64,000 nucleotides of DNA from positions 310,001-374,000 of the forward strand of contig NZ_JAHVDK010000001.1 in NCBI RefSeq assembly GCF_051487185.1, in the 5' to 3' direction. Position 1 is the stretch's first letter, and each line of letters begins with the position of its first letter. The notes under the pieces are model-generated. The model saw only the letters and a list, made by a program, of their open reading frames with translations, did not search any database and was not told where the DNA came from. The stretch is from Inquilinus limosus_F. Its GTDB lineage: Bacteria > Pseudomonadota > Alphaproteobacteria > DSM-16000 > Inquilinaceae. A program made the position numbers and the translations under genes. Shown here in pieces: positions 16,038 to 25,233 of this stretch.

Positions 16038-16937
16038 ATGACCACCCTGTCCGAAACCCGCCCCTCCGACCCGGTCGCGGCCTTCGAGGCCGGGCGCCGG
16101 GCGCTCTTGCGCCAGCGGCGCCGGGCCACGCTGCTCGGCCTCGCGCTGTTCGTCGCCGCCGTGCTGGCCGGCGCCTGGGTCGGCGACTTCTCCCCGTCCA
16201 AGCTGGCCGCCGGGCTGCCGCGGATCGGCGACTATATCGAGCGCACGCTTCCGACGCTGAGCTGGGGCGAGATCCTGTCCGACAGCAAGACCGAGGGCTC
16301 AATCGCCTACTGGTACTACCGCGCCGGCAGCTATCTCGTGCTGCTGTGGCAGACGGCGCAGATGGCGATCCTGGGCACGGTGCTGGGCGCGTCGGCGGCG
16401 CTGCTGCTCAGCTTTCCGGCGGCGCGCAACCTGGTGCGCAGCCATCTGATCTACCATCTCAGCCGCCGCTTCCTCGAGATCTGCCGCAGCGTGCCCGATA
16501 TCGTCTACGCGCTGTGCTTCGTCTGGGCCTACGGCGTCGGGCCGCTGGCCGGCATCCTCGCCATGGCGGTGCACACCACCGGCGCGCTCGGCAAGCTGTT
16601 CTCGGAGGTGAACGAGGCGGTCGACGAGAAGCCGCTCGAGGGCATCCGCGCCGCCGGCGGCACCTGGGTCCAGATCATGCGCTTCGGCGTGCTGCCGCAG
16701 GTGCTGCCGAACTTCCTGTCCTATGCGCTGCTGCGGCTCGAGATCAACATCCGCTCGGCCTCTGTGCTGGGCTTCGTCGGCGCCGGCGGGGTGGGGCAGG
16801 AGCTCTACTACATCGTCAGCTTCAACTATTACGAGGAGCTGAGCGCGCTGGTGCTGATGATCGTCGCGGCGGTGACGCTGATCGACCTCGGCTCGGAGCG
16901 GCTGCGCTCGGCCTTCCTGTCGCGGGAGGCGCATTGA
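16038..16937 (+). CDS. phnE: Phosphonate-type ABC importer permease PhnE (first copy)
   Basis: 299 residues with about six membrane helices. The permease EAA-type cytoplasmic loop reads EKPLEGIRAAGGTWVQIMRF followed by GVLPQVLPNFLSY. The family motif SASVLGFVGAGGVGQEL is present. An N-terminal cytoplasmic extension of about 30 residues precedes the first helix. It ends in TGATG, overlapping the start of the second permease by one base. The two different PhnE subunits probably form a heterodimeric channel. Confidence 0.93.
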   Translation: MTTLSETRPSDPVAAFEAGRRALLRQRRRATLLGLALFVAAVLAGAWVGDFSPSKLAAGLPRIGDYIERTLPTLSWGEILSDSKTEGSIAYWYYRAGSYLVLLWQTAQMAILGTVLGASAALLLSFPAARNLVRSHLIYHLSRRFLEICRSVPDIVYALCFVWAYGVGPLAGILAMAVHTTGALGKLFSEVNEAVDEKPLEGIRAAGGTWVQIMRFGVLPQVLPNFLSYALLRLEINIRSASVLGFVGAGGVGQELYYIVSFNYYEELSALVLMIVAAVTLIDLGSERLRSAFLSREAH

Positions 16938-17815
16938 TGGGCACCCGACTCGCCCGGATCAGGCCGATCGACGTCGACGCCGCCCGCGCCGCGCTGCCGC
17001 GCGCCTTCGGCCGCCCCTGGGGCGAGCGGCTGGTCCGCGCCGCCCTGCTGCTGCTGGCCGCCGCCTATCTCGGCTACCTGCTCTGGACCTTCGATTTCTC
17101 GCCGGCCCGGCTCTACAGCGGCCTGGTCAGCCCGAACGGCCTGTTCGTCATCGCCGGGCAGATGGTCGTCTGGCGCGACATGGCGGAATGGCAGTATGCC
17201 GAGATCTTCACGGCGCTGGGCCAGACCGTCGCCATGGCCTTCATCGGCACGCTGATCGCCTCGGTGATCGCGATCCCGCTCGGCTTCCTCGGCGCCCGCA
17301 ACATCGTGCCGATCGGCATCCTGCGCTTCGGCTTCCGCCGCCTGTTCGACGGGCTGCGCGGCGTCGACCAGCTGATCTGGGCGCTGGTCTTCGTGCGCGC
17401 GGTCGGGCTCGGGCCCCTGGCCGGCATCCTCGCCATCTGCGTCTCCGACATCGGCTCGCTGTCCAAGCTCTATGCCGAGGCGATCGAAACGGCGGAGAAG
17501 AAGCAGATCGAAGGCGTGCGCTCGACCGGCGCCTCGACCCTCTCGGTGCTGCGCTTCGGCGTGCTGCCGCAGGCGATCCCGCTGTTCCTGTCGCAGGCGC
17601 TCTACTTCTTCGAATCCAACACCCGCTCAGCCACCATCCTCGGTATCGTCGGCGCCGGCGGCATCGGGCTGCAGATCTCCGAGCGCATCAAGATCCTGGC
17701 CTGGGACCAGGTCGCCTTCATCCTGATCCTGGTGCTGGCCGTGGTCGCGCTGATCGACACCCTGTCGAAATGGCTGCGGCTGAAGCTGATCGGCCGCGAC
17801 GCGGCGCGGGGCTAA
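16937..17815 (+). CDS. phnE: Phosphonate-type ABC importer permease PhnE (second copy)
   Basis: 292 residues. The EAA loop is KKQIEGVRSTGASTLSVLRF followed by GVLPQAIPLFLSQ, and the C-terminal family motif is SATILGIVGAGGIGLQISE. The gene overlaps phnE copy 1 by one base (TGATG), so coupled translation is likely. The sequence is clearly diverged from the first copy, so this is the usual PhnE1/PhnE2 pair rather than a recent duplication. The 3' end overlaps the convergent ModE-like gene by four bases. Confidence 0.93.
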   Translation: MGTRLARIRPIDVDAARAALPRAFGRPWGERLVRAALLLLAAAYLGYLLWTFDFSPARLYSGLVSPNGLFVIAGQMVVWRDMAEWQYAEIFTALGQTVAMAFIGTLIASVIAIPLGFLGARNIVPIGILRFGFRRLFDGLRGVDQLIWALVFVRAVGLGPLAGILAICVSDIGSLSKLYAEAIETAEKKQIEGVRSTGASTLSVLRFGVLPQAIPLFLSQALYFFESNTRSATILGIVGAGGIGLQISERIKILAWDQVAFILILVLAVVALIDTLSKWLRLKLIGRDAARG

Positions 17816-18192
17816 CGGCTGCTTTCCGATCTCTCCGGCGGCGGCGCCTCGGCTGTCGCCGTCTGCAGCCCGGCCAGCCGCCGCGCGACGCTGGCCGTCG
17901 TCTCCTGCTCGATGGCGCGGAATTGCTCGACCAGCCATTGACCGAAGGGGGTGAGCGCGGCGCCGCCGCCCTGCGGGCCGCCGTGCCGGGTCTCGATCAC
18001 CTTCTCGCGGAAGCAGCTATTCAGGCTGTCGATCAAGAGCCAGGCGCGGCGGTACGACATGCCCATCGCCCGCCCGGCGGCGGAGATCGAGCCGGTCTCG
18101 GCGATGTGCTCGAGCAGCCCGATCTTGCCGGGGCCGAGCTGCCGGTCCGGGCCGGCGGGGTCGAAGTCGATGCGGATGCGCAGCCTGGGCAT
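17812..18192 (-). CDS. ModE-like winged-helix regulator (DNA-binding domain only)
   Basis: 126 residues. It carries the ModE N-terminal LysR-like winged helix: GKIGLLEHIAETGSISAAGR, then MSYRRAWLLIDSLNSCF and the wing ETRHGGPQGGGAALTPFG. The molybdate-binding MOP domains of full ModE are absent, so the effector, if any, is unknown. It is convergent on the phosphonate importer operon, which makes direct control of that operon uncertain. Single-domain proteins of this type are common in alphaproteobacteria. Confidence 0.85.
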   Translation of the reverse strand: MPRLRIRIDFDPAGPDRQLGPGKIGLLEHIAETGSISAAGRAMGMSYRRAWLLIDSLNSCFREKVIETRHGGPQGGGAALTPFGQWLVEQFRAIEQETTASVARRLAGLQTATAEAPPPERSESSR

Positions 18193-18281
18193 GATTGTGC
18201 GATGATACGGGCAGGCGGGGCCGGTTGGAACTCGGCACTGCCGGGTCCGTTATGACAAAAAGGCAATCGAGGGAGGCCACG

Positions 18282-18506
18282 ATGTCTGCTGCCGAGCCAC
18301 GTCCGGCCGGGCCGGCGCCGGACGACAAGGTCGACGAGGCGGTCGAGGAGACTTTCCCGGCCAGCGATCCCCCGGCCTATCAGGTCGCCGTGACCAGCGG
18401 CGCCCCGAACCACGAGGCCGAAGCCGAGCCGAAGCGCAACGCCCCGGTGATGGCGATCATCGCCGTGGCGGCGGTGATCATCCTGCTCTGGGCCTTGTTC
18501 GGATAG
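18282..18506 (+). CDS. Small membrane-anchored protein with DKVDEAVEETFPASDPPA motif
   Basis: 74 residues. The N-terminal half contains DDKVDEAVEETFPASDPPA, a short motif found in many small proteobacterial proteins, often stress linked. The C-terminal end is a single membrane helix (VMAIIAVAAVIILLWALFG), giving a tail-anchored or single-pass layout. GAGGGAGG precedes the chosen ATG; an upstream in-frame ATG at 18252 is less well placed. Function is unknown. Confidence 0.75.
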   Translation: MSAAEPRPAGPAPDDKVDEAVEETFPASDPPAYQVAVTSGAPNHEAEAEPKRNAPVMAIIAVAAVIILLWALFG

Positions 18507-18516
18507 GCCGAGCCAT

Positions 18517-19917
18517 TCAATTCCCCGGCAGCACCTTGCCCGGGTTGAGGATGCCGGCCGGGTCCAGCGCCCGCTTCAGCGCCTGCATCACCGCGACGCC
18601 GTCGCCGTGCTCCTGCGCCAGGAAGCGGATCTTGCCGTAGCCGATGCCGTGCTCGCCGGTGCAGGTGCCGCCCATCGCCAGCGCCCGCATCACCAGCCGA
18701 TCGTGGAAGGCTTCGGCCCGGGCGATCTCCTCCGGGTCGTCCGGGTTCAGGATCATGCAGGTGTGAAAGTTGCCGTCGCCGACATGGCCGACGATCGGCG
18801 CCACCAGCCCGCTGGCCGCGATGTCGGCCTTGGTCTCCACCAGGCAGTCGGCCAGGCGGCTGATCGGCACGCAGACATCGGTCGGCATGCCGCGGCAGCC
18901 GGGGCGCAGGGCGATGCCGGCGTAATAGGCCTTGTGCCGCGCCTCCCACAGCTTGCTGCGGTCCTCGGCCTTCGTCGCCCAGCGGAACTCCCCGCCGCCA
19001 TTCTCCCCCGCCAGTGACTTTACCGTCTCCGCCTGCTCGGCCACGCCGGCCTCGGTGCCGTGGAACTCGAAGAACAGGGTCGGCGCGACCTCGAGGTCGA
19101 GCTTGGAATAGGCGTTGCAGGCGCCGATCTGGACCTCGTCCAGCAGCTCGATCCGCGCCACCGGGATGCCGATCTGGATGGTGGCGATCACGGTGTTGAC
19201 CGCGTCGGCCACGGTCGGGAAGGCGCAGACCGCGGCGGAGATCGCCTCCGGGATGCCGTACAGCCGCAGCGTCACCTCGGTGATGATGCCGAGCGTGCCC
19301 TCCGAGCCGACGAAGAGGCGGGTCAGGTCGTAGCCGGCAGAGGATTTGCGCGCCCGGCCGCCGGTGCGGATGATGCGGCCGTCGGCCAGCACCACGGTCA
19401 GCCCCAGCACGTTGTCGCGCATGGTGCCGTAGCGTACCGCGTTGGTGCCGGAGGCGCGGGTCGCCGCCATGCCGCCCAGGCTGGCGTCGGCACCCGGGTC
19501 GATCGGGAAGAACAGGCCGGTGTCACGCAGATGCTCATTCAACTGCTTGCGCGTCACTCCAGCCTCGACCGTGCAGTCGAGATCCTCGGCCGAGACCCGC
19601 ACCACCCGGTTCATCTGCGACAGGTCGATGGTGACGCCGCCGCGCAGCGCCGCGATGCCGCCCTCCAGCGAGGTGCCGGTGCCGTAGGGGATGACCGGGA
19701 CTTCGTGCGCGGCGCAGATCCGGACCACCGCCGCCACCTCCTCGGTCGACTGCGGGAAGGCGACCGCGTCGGGCGGCATGGTCGGGTGCCAGGTCTCCTC
19801 CCGCCCGTGCTGCTCGCGCACCGCCGCGGCGGTGGACAGACGGTCACCCAGCAGGGCGCGCAGCGCGGCGAGGGCGCGGTCGTCGATGGCGGGGCGGGGC
19901 GACTGGGGAGCGGCCAT
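18517..19917 (-). CDS. FAD-linked oxidase, GlcD / D-lactate dehydrogenase (cytochrome) type
   Basis: 466 residues. The PCMH-type FAD domain is in the first half: VIPYGTGTSLEGGIAALRGG contacts the flavin and PGADASLGGMAATRASGTNA follows. The C-terminal FAD-oxidase domain contains VGHVGDGNFHTCMI and GGTCTGEHGIGYGK with the catalytic His. The family oxidises 2-hydroxyacids such as D-lactate or glycolate. There is no adjacent glcE or glcF, so a stand-alone D-lactate or D-2-hydroxyacid dehydrogenase is favoured. The start at MAAPQS is chosen because residues upstream are not conserved-looking. Confidence 0.9.
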   Translation of the reverse strand: MAAPQSPRPAIDDRALAALRALLGDRLSTAAAVREQHGREETWHPTMPPDAVAFPQSTEEVAAVVRICAAHEVPVIPYGTGTSLEGGIAALRGGVTIDLSQMNRVVRVSAEDLDCTVEAGVTRKQLNEHLRDTGLFFPIDPGADASLGGMAATRASGTNAVRYGTMRDNVLGLTVVLADGRIIRTGGRARKSSAGYDLTRLFVGSEGTLGIITEVTLRLYGIPEAISAAVCAFPTVADAVNTVIATIQIGIPVARIELLDEVQIGACNAYSKLDLEVAPTLFFEFHGTEAGVAEQAETVKSLAGENGGGEFRWATKAEDRSKLWEARHKAYYAGIALRPGCRGMPTDVCVPISRLADCLVETKADIAASGLVAPIVGHVGDGNFHTCMILNPDDPEEIARAEAFHDRLVMRALAMGGTCTGEHGIGYGKIRFLAQEHGDGVAVMQALKRALDPAGILNPGKVLPGN

Positions 19918-20118
19918 GATCGGGTTCAAAGATCGGACATAACGGAGGCGGTCGACCTTAGGCCCGCGCCCGCCGCGCGGCAAGGCCGGGCCGTCGGAGC
20001 CTCCTTGCCGCAATCCCGTGGCAGAGACGCCGTCAATGCGACACAAAGACGGGGCATTTGACTTCCCCCTGATGACAGATCAGCATTTGATGCAATTTTA
20101 AGTCTGGGATTGGCCTAT

Positions 20119-20850
20119 ATGAATAAGCTTGTTGCGGCGTTGTCCGCCGCCGTCCTTTCGACGGCTCTCCTCCTTCCCTCGACGGCATCCGCCCAGTTCG
20201 AAGGCCTGCTGCAGGGCATTCTGTCTTCAACCACCGGCACCGGTTCCAGCAGCTCCCCCAGCCCGGCGACCGGCGGCGAGCCGTCGGCGCGGGTGACGGC
20301 GATCAGCGGTGCCCCCGGGGCCGGGGTCGAGGTGACGGACGGTGTCTACCCCGGCCAGACCATCGATCTCGGCGGCAGCGGCCGGCTGACCCTGGCCTAT
20401 GGCGACGGCTGCACGGTCGAGACCATCCGCGGCGGCATCGTCACCGTCGGCGTCGCCTCGAGCCGCGTCGCCGGCGGCCAGATGGAGACCAGCGGCGGCA
20501 GCTGCGCCCGCACCCAGGTCGCGGCCACCGCCCGCTCGGCCGAAGCCGGGGCCGGCGTCAGCCGGCTGGGCGAGAGTCCGTTCGACCCGCGGCTCTGGGC
20601 CGAGACCACCGTGTCCTCCGCCCGGCCGCAATTCTCCGGCGCTGACGGTCTCGTCCGCATCGTCATGCTGGACGCGCCGTCGCCGCAGACGGTGTGGGAA
20701 GGCCAGGGCGGCGGCAGCTTCCGCTATCCCGGCAACGCGCCGAAGCTGCAGACGGGCGTGCCCTACCGGATCGAGGCGGGCGGCCGGTCCGCCGTGTTCT
20801 CGGTCGATCCCGGCGCCAAGGGGGCGGGCGGCGCGGTGGTGCTGCGCTGA
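20119..20850 (+). CDS. Secreted FecR-like domain protein
   Basis: 243 residues. The signal peptide MNKLVAALSAAVLSTALLLP continues to a cleavage site near STASAQ, so the protein is exported. A low-complexity Ser/Thr/Gly/Pro linker follows, then a FecR-like beta region (VEVTDGVYPGQTIDLGGSGR, LAYGDGCTVETIRGG). Two Cys residues near 100 and 131 could form a disulfide. It lies 33 bases upstream of the CHASE2 adenylate cyclase gene and probably forms an operon with it. FecR-like proteins next to CHASE2 cyclases are a recurring arrangement; a role as periplasmic sensor partner is inference. Confidence 0.7.
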   Translation: MNKLVAALSAAVLSTALLLPSTASAQFEGLLQGILSSTTGTGSSSSPSPATGGEPSARVTAISGAPGAGVEVTDGVYPGQTIDLGGSGRLTLAYGDGCTVETIRGGIVTVGVASSRVAGGQMETSGGSCARTQVAATARSAEAGAGVSRLGESPFDPRLWAETTVSSARPQFSGADGLVRIVMLDAPSPQTVWEGQGGGSFRYPGNAPKLQTGVPYRIEAGGRSAVFSVDPGAKGAGGAVVLR

Positions 20851-20883
20851 CGCGCGGCCGGCAGCTTCTTCCCGCTCCAGATC

Positions 20884-22962
20884 ATGCGAAGGCTCCGCCG
20901 CCTGGCCGTGGCGTTCGGGATCGGTGCGGTCCTGGGCGGCGGCGCGCTGCTGCCCGGCGCCGATCTCCTGCAGCGTCAGGGGATCGACGTGCTGCTGTGG
21001 CTTGACCGGCCGCTCGGCTGGACCCGCCGGCCGCTGCCGGACCGGCTGCCCGTGGCGGTGGTGGCGATCCGGGAGGAGACCTACCGCACGCCGCCGCTGC
21101 AGAACCGCCCGAAGGTGGCCTGGACACCGCAGCTCGGCGCCGTGCTGGCCGGGCTGGCCCAGGGCGGGGCGTCGGTGATCGGGCTGGACGAGATCTACCC
21201 GACCACGCTCGACCGGCCGGACCTGATCCGCCACCACGACCGGCCGCTGCTGCAGGCCCTGGCCGTGCTCGGCCCGGCGCAAAAGATCGTGCTGGGCTTC
21301 GCCCAGTCCGGCGACCTCGCGCTGCGGCCGGAGCAGGCGCAGGTGATCGCGGCTGGCGAAGCCAATCTGCGGCCGATCAACCTGCTGCGCGACCGCGACG
21401 ACGTCGTCCGCCTGTACCCGGTCCGGCTGCCGCTGCAGGGCGGCGGCGACACCCCGTCCTTTGCGGCCGAGCTGGTGTCCCGCGCCGGCTATGCGCCACC
21501 GCGGGGCGAGCCGCTGATCGACTTCACCATCGGCCCGCGGGACGTGCCGATCTACGAATTCGCCGACCTCGCCGCCTGCGCCGCCGCCGGCCGGGTCGAT
21601 TTCTTCCGCCGCGAATTCGCCGACCGGATCGTCGTCATCGGCGGCATCCTCGACGTCGAGGACCGCCACACCACGCCGCGCCGGGTGCTGGAGGAGGTGG
21701 CGGACCAGGAGCCGGCGGCGCGCTGCATGCCGGCGCCGGGGCAGCCGGTGTCGATGCTGGGCCGCCGCACCACGCCGGGCACGCAGATCCACGCCATCGC
21801 CGCGCTGACCTTCGCCCTCGGCCGGGCGCCGCAGATGCTGCCGCCGCTGGCCGCAGCCGCGATGGTCGGCGTAGCCTCGACCGCGCTCGGCACGCTGCTG
21901 TTCCTGCTGGCGCCGGGCTGGGGCCTGCTGGCGCTGGCCGGCGCCGCGGCGGTCGCCGTCATCGCTTCGCTGCACGCGCTCGGCAGCGGCGTCGTCCTGC
22001 CGCTGCTGCCGCTGCTGCTGGCCTTCGGACTGACCTACACCGCGATCTATGTCTACCGCTTCGTGGTCGAGGACCGGACGCGGCGGCGGGTGGTCCACGC
22101 CTTCCGCCACTATCTCGCCCCGGCGCTGGTGGAGCAGCTGGCCGAGAATTCAGAGGCTCTGCATCTCGGCGGCGAGATCCGGCCGGTCACCATCGCCTTC
22201 TACGACATTGTCGGCTTCACCACGCTCGGCGAGCGCCTGGCGGAAGAGCCGGAGCAGCTGGTCGCGGTGGTGAACGGCCTCTTGGCCCGCGTCGCCGACG
22301 CGATCGAGCGCCATGGCGGCTATGTCGACAAGTTCATCGGCGACGCGGTGATGGCGGTGTGGGGCGCGCCGCTGGCCGATCCGCGGCAGGCCGAGCGGGC
22401 GGTCGAGACCGCCTTCGCCGCCTTCGCCGCGCTCGACGACTACAACGCCACGGTGGTGCGGGCGCAGGGCCTGCCGCCGCTCGGCCTGCGCGCCGGCATC
22501 AATTCCGGCTGGGCCGTCGTCGGCAATGTCGGGTCGCCGACCCGGCTGAACTACACGGTGCTGGGCGACGCCGTGAACCTGGCCTCGCGGCTGGAGGGCG
22601 CCAACAAGCTCTACGGCAGCCGGCTGCTGATCGGCGAGACGACGTATCGGGCTTTGCCGCGGCGCTGGCTGGCGCGGCGGCTCGACTATCTGGCGGTCAA
22701 GGGCAAGGCCCGGCCGGTCCGGGTGTACGAGCCGGTGGCGCCGCTGGCCGACGCCACGCCCGGGCAGGTGCAGGCCGTGCGGCGGTTCCACGCCGCGCTG
22801 GTTCTCTACTACCGCCGCCGCTTCGCCGAGGCGGCGGATGAATTCGCGGCGCTGGCCGGCACGGATCCGGCCTCAGCACTCTACCGCGACCGCGCCGCGG
22901 CCTGGGCCCAGGCGCCGCCGCCGGCCGATTGGGACCGAAGCCATAGTCTGACCACAAAATGA
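20884..22962 (+). CDS. CHASE2-domain class III adenylate/guanylate cyclase
   Basis: 692 residues. The N-terminal signal-anchor helix is followed by a periplasmic CHASE2 sensor domain (about residues 30-290) and three closely spaced membrane helices (about 315-385). The cytoplasmic class III cyclase domain follows. Metal-binding Asp residues are in IAFYDIVGFTTL and DKFIGDAVMAVWG; the base-contacting Lys is in VDKFIGD, and the transition-state Asn/Arg are in LGDAVNLASRLEG. The Lys plus Thr pattern (NYTVLGD) favours ATP and hence cAMP production. The C-terminal tail carries TPR-like FAEAADEFAALAGTDPAS. It overlaps the start region of the M48 protease gene. Confidence 0.93.
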   Translation: MRRLRRLAVAFGIGAVLGGGALLPGADLLQRQGIDVLLWLDRPLGWTRRPLPDRLPVAVVAIREETYRTPPLQNRPKVAWTPQLGAVLAGLAQGGASVIGLDEIYPTTLDRPDLIRHHDRPLLQALAVLGPAQKIVLGFAQSGDLALRPEQAQVIAAGEANLRPINLLRDRDDVVRLYPVRLPLQGGGDTPSFAAELVSRAGYAPPRGEPLIDFTIGPRDVPIYEFADLAACAAAGRVDFFRREFADRIVVIGGILDVEDRHTTPRRVLEEVADQEPAARCMPAPGQPVSMLGRRTTPGTQIHAIAALTFALGRAPQMLPPLAAAAMVGVASTALGTLLFLLAPGWGLLALAGAAAVAVIASLHALGSGVVLPLLPLLLAFGLTYTAIYVYRFVVEDRTRRRVVHAFRHYLAPALVEQLAENSEALHLGGEIRPVTIAFYDIVGFTTLGERLAEEPEQLVAVVNGLLARVADAIERHGGYVDKFIGDAVMAVWGAPLADPRQAERAVETAFAAFAALDDYNATVVRAQGLPPLGLRAGINSGWAVVGNVGSPTRLNYTVLGDAVNLASRLEGANKLYGSRLLIGETTYRALPRRWLARRLDYLAVKGKARPVRVYEPVAPLADATPGQVQAVRRFHAALVLYYRRRFAEAADEFAALAGTDPASALYRDRAAAWAQAPPPADWDRSHSLTTK

Positions 22963-22976
22963 AGAGGGACATTTCG

Positions 22977-23933
22977 ATGAAGCCATTCACGCCCACCACC
23001 CTGCATCGCCGCGGCTTTCTGGCCGGGGCCGGAGCCAGCCTCGCGGCGCTCGCGCTCGGCGGCTGCCAGACCGTGCAGGGCTTCGCCAGCGACCCGGTGT
23101 CGGCGGCGAGCACGATCGGCCAGCTTTTCGCCTCCAAGAACATGAGCCCGACCGAGGAGCTGGCGATGGGCGAGGGGCTGTATCCCCGCCTGATCGCGGA
23201 GTCGGGCGGCGCCTATCCGAACGCCCGGGTTCAGTCGGCGGTGCGCAGCTTCTCCGAGCCTCTGTTCCGGGTCTCCAAGCGTTCCTTCCGCTGGGAGATC
23301 ACGGTGCTGGACGACAACAGCCCGAACGCCTGGTCGCTGCCGGGCGGCAAGCTGGGCATCAACAAGGGCATGCTGCGCTACGTCGCCGACGAGGCCGAGC
23401 TGGCGGCGGTGATCGCGCATGAGATGGGCCATGCCGAGCTGAGCCATCAGGTGGAGGAACTGAATCGCAAGGGGCTGCTCGACCGGCTGGCGACATTCGG
23501 CAAGACCGTGGCCCAGACCGAGATCAGCGCCAATGCCGGAGCGCTGAGCGGCGTGGTCGATCCCTTGAGCGAGGCCGCCCTCGATCAGCTCGAGGGGCCG
23601 GTGAAGAAGCTGGTCACCTCCGGCTATTCCCGCACGCATGAGCGCGAGGCCGACGCCTATATCCTGACGGTGTTCCGCGCCACCGGCTACGATCCGCGGC
23701 AGGCCTCGGCGGTGTTCAGGACCCTGGACTCGCTGGTGCCGCCGGGAACCGACGCCACCACCTCCCTGTTCTCCAGCCATCCCGACACCCGCGAGCGCAT
23801 CGAGCTGCTGGACCAGCAGGCGGCCCGGCTTCCGGCCGGCGGCGGGACGACGGGATCGGCGGACTTCGCCGAGATCAAGGCGGTGTTCCCGACCCGGCGC
23901 TACTATCTGCGCAACGCGCCGGAAGCGAGCTGA
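22977..23933 (+). CDS. M48-family metalloprotease, Tat-type lipoprotein
   Basis: 318 residues. The zinc motif HEMGH is at about residues 148-152, with the third ligand in SRTHEREADAYIL. The N-terminus has a twin-arginine signal (LHRRGFLAGAGASLAALA) joined to a lipobox LGGC, so a periplasmic membrane-anchored protease is expected. The family includes BepA/LoiP-like quality-control enzymes of the envelope. An ATG at 22959 overlaps the cyclase stop, but GAGGG eight bases upstream of 22977 supports the chosen start. It is probably co-transcribed with the cyclase. Confidence 0.88.
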   Translation: MKPFTPTTLHRRGFLAGAGASLAALALGGCQTVQGFASDPVSAASTIGQLFASKNMSPTEELAMGEGLYPRLIAESGGAYPNARVQSAVRSFSEPLFRVSKRSFRWEITVLDDNSPNAWSLPGGKLGINKGMLRYVADEAELAAVIAHEMGHAELSHQVEELNRKGLLDRLATFGKTVAQTEISANAGALSGVVDPLSEAALDQLEGPVKKLVTSGYSRTHEREADAYILTVFRATGYDPRQASAVFRTLDSLVPPGTDATTSLFSSHPDTRERIELLDQQAARLPAGGGTTGSADFAEIKAVFPTRRYYLRNAPEAS

Positions 23934-24020
23934 CCCGTGTCGCCGCACCCCCTCCGCTCCGCTGCGCGACACTGATATCATGGGCGGCGAGGGGCGGCGT
24001 ATCGGCGAGCGGATCGAGGG

Positions 24021-24749
24021 ATGAGCATCTGGGGAAAGATCGTCGGTGCGGCCGCAGGCCTGGCCATCGGCGGGCCGATCGGGGCGCTGCTCGGCGCCGT
24101 GGCCGGCCATGCCGTCGACTGGTATCGCGGCCAGCCGCCGGCGGATGGCGACGCCACTCAGCACATCGCCTTCACCATCGGCGTGATCGCGTTGGGCGCC
24201 AAGATGGCGAAGTCCGACGGCGCGGTGACGGCGGAGGAGGTGACGGCCTTCCGCCAGGTCTTCCGTGTGCCGCCGGAGGAAGAGGCGAATGTCGAGCGCC
24301 TGTTCAACCTGGCGCGCCGCGATTCCGCGGGGTTCGAGCCCTATGCCCGGCAGCTCGCCGGCATGTTCCGGGACCGGCCGGAGGTGCTGGAGGAGCTGCT
24401 GCAGTGCCTGTTCTACATCGCCAAGTCCGATGGCGACGTGAAGCCGGCAGAACTCGATTATCTGCGCGCCGTCGCCGGGCTGTTCGGCCTCGGCCAGGCC
24501 GATTTCCACCGGCTCTGCGCCGAGGAATGCGCCGGCTGCGACGTCGACCCTTACGGCGTTCTGGGGGTCGAGCCGCAGATCGACGACGACAGCCTGAAGG
24601 CCGCCTATCGCCGCCTGATCCGCGAGCACCACCCCGACCGGCTCGTCGCTCTCGGCATGCCGGCCGACTTCATCGCCGTCGCCACCGACAAGATGGCCCG
24701 GATCAACGCCGCCTACGACATCATCCGGCGCGAGCGGAAGCTGGCGTAG
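24021..24749 (+). CDS. djlA: DjlA-type membrane-anchored J-domain co-chaperone
   Basis: 242 residues. It has a glycine-rich N-terminal helix (VGAAAGLAIGGPIGALLGA), a central TerB-like acidic helical domain (MAKSDGAVTAEEVTAF; YIAKSDGDVKPAELDYL) and a C-terminal J domain (DPYGVLGVEP) with the invariant HPD motif in REHHPDRL. This is the DjlA domain order. J proteins stimulate DnaK ATPase activity; DjlA acts at the inner membrane. It lies 87 bases after the M48 protease gene on the same strand, so both may serve envelope protein quality control. Confidence 0.88.
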   Translation: MSIWGKIVGAAAGLAIGGPIGALLGAVAGHAVDWYRGQPPADGDATQHIAFTIGVIALGAKMAKSDGAVTAEEVTAFRQVFRVPPEEEANVERLFNLARRDSAGFEPYARQLAGMFRDRPEVLEELLQCLFYIAKSDGDVKPAELDYLRAVAGLFGLGQADFHRLCAEECAGCDVDPYGVLGVEPQIDDDSLKAAYRRLIREHHPDRLVALGMPADFIAVATDKMARINAAYDIIRRERKLA

Positions 24750-24782
24750 CCACCCGAGCCAGAGCGAGAGTGGGTCTCACGA

Positions 24783-25130
24783 TCACCGCCCCCGCTTCGC
24801 CGCGGCCCGATGCGCCGCCGCCAGCGCGGCCCGCGCCCAGGCGAGAAGCTCGTCTGGCTCGTCGAACAGCCGCTCCGGCACGCGCCAGAAGGAGAGGTCG
24901 ATGGTGCGGCCCTTCTTCTCATAGCTGAGGGGCGGAAAGGCCTCGGCTTCCTGGAAGGCCGCGCGGTTGTGCTCGTCGACGCGGACGTACAGCGTGTCCT
25001 CCGAAAGCACGCCCAGCATCACCCCGTCGCAGAACACGCCGGTCTTGCCGAACATGCGCCGCATCGTGACGCGGCCGAGCGGGGCGAGTTGATCGCGCAG
25101 GAATTCGGCGAAGCTGTCGCTGGTGGCCAT
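24783..25130 (-). CDS. TfoX N-terminal domain protein
   Basis: 115 residues, a single TfoX_N domain. The typical pattern includes VTMRRMFGKTGVFCDGVMLG, LYVRVDEHNRAAF and the later PLSYEKKGRTIDLSFWRVP. The full competence regulator TfoX/Sxy has an additional C-terminal domain that is missing here, so a competence role should not be assumed. The gene is convergent with djlA and stands alone. Confidence 0.88.
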   Translation of the reverse strand: MATSDSFAEFLRDQLAPLGRVTMRRMFGKTGVFCDGVMLGVLSEDTLYVRVDEHNRAAFQEAEAFPPLSYEKKGRTIDLSFWRVPERLFDEPDELLAWARAALAAAHRAAAKRGR

Positions 25131-25233
25131 GCTCGGTCCTCGGGAAGGGGCTGACCTTACAGTGGGTATGCGATCATCCGCGAACCACCCCGAGTTCGAT
25201 CATCGACTCTCCATCACCTCTGAACATGCGGCG

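Noticed and set aside
16038..17815. Tandem phnE genes as a recent duplication
   Set aside because: The two permeases share only family motifs and differ throughout in sequence, so this is the normal PhnE1/PhnE2 pair.
23937..23972. Weak stem-loop after the M48 protease gene (GTGTCGC/GCGACAC)
   Set aside because: The seven-base stem encloses a 22-base loop, lacks a U tract, and lies before a co-directional djlA. Not strong enough for a terminator call.
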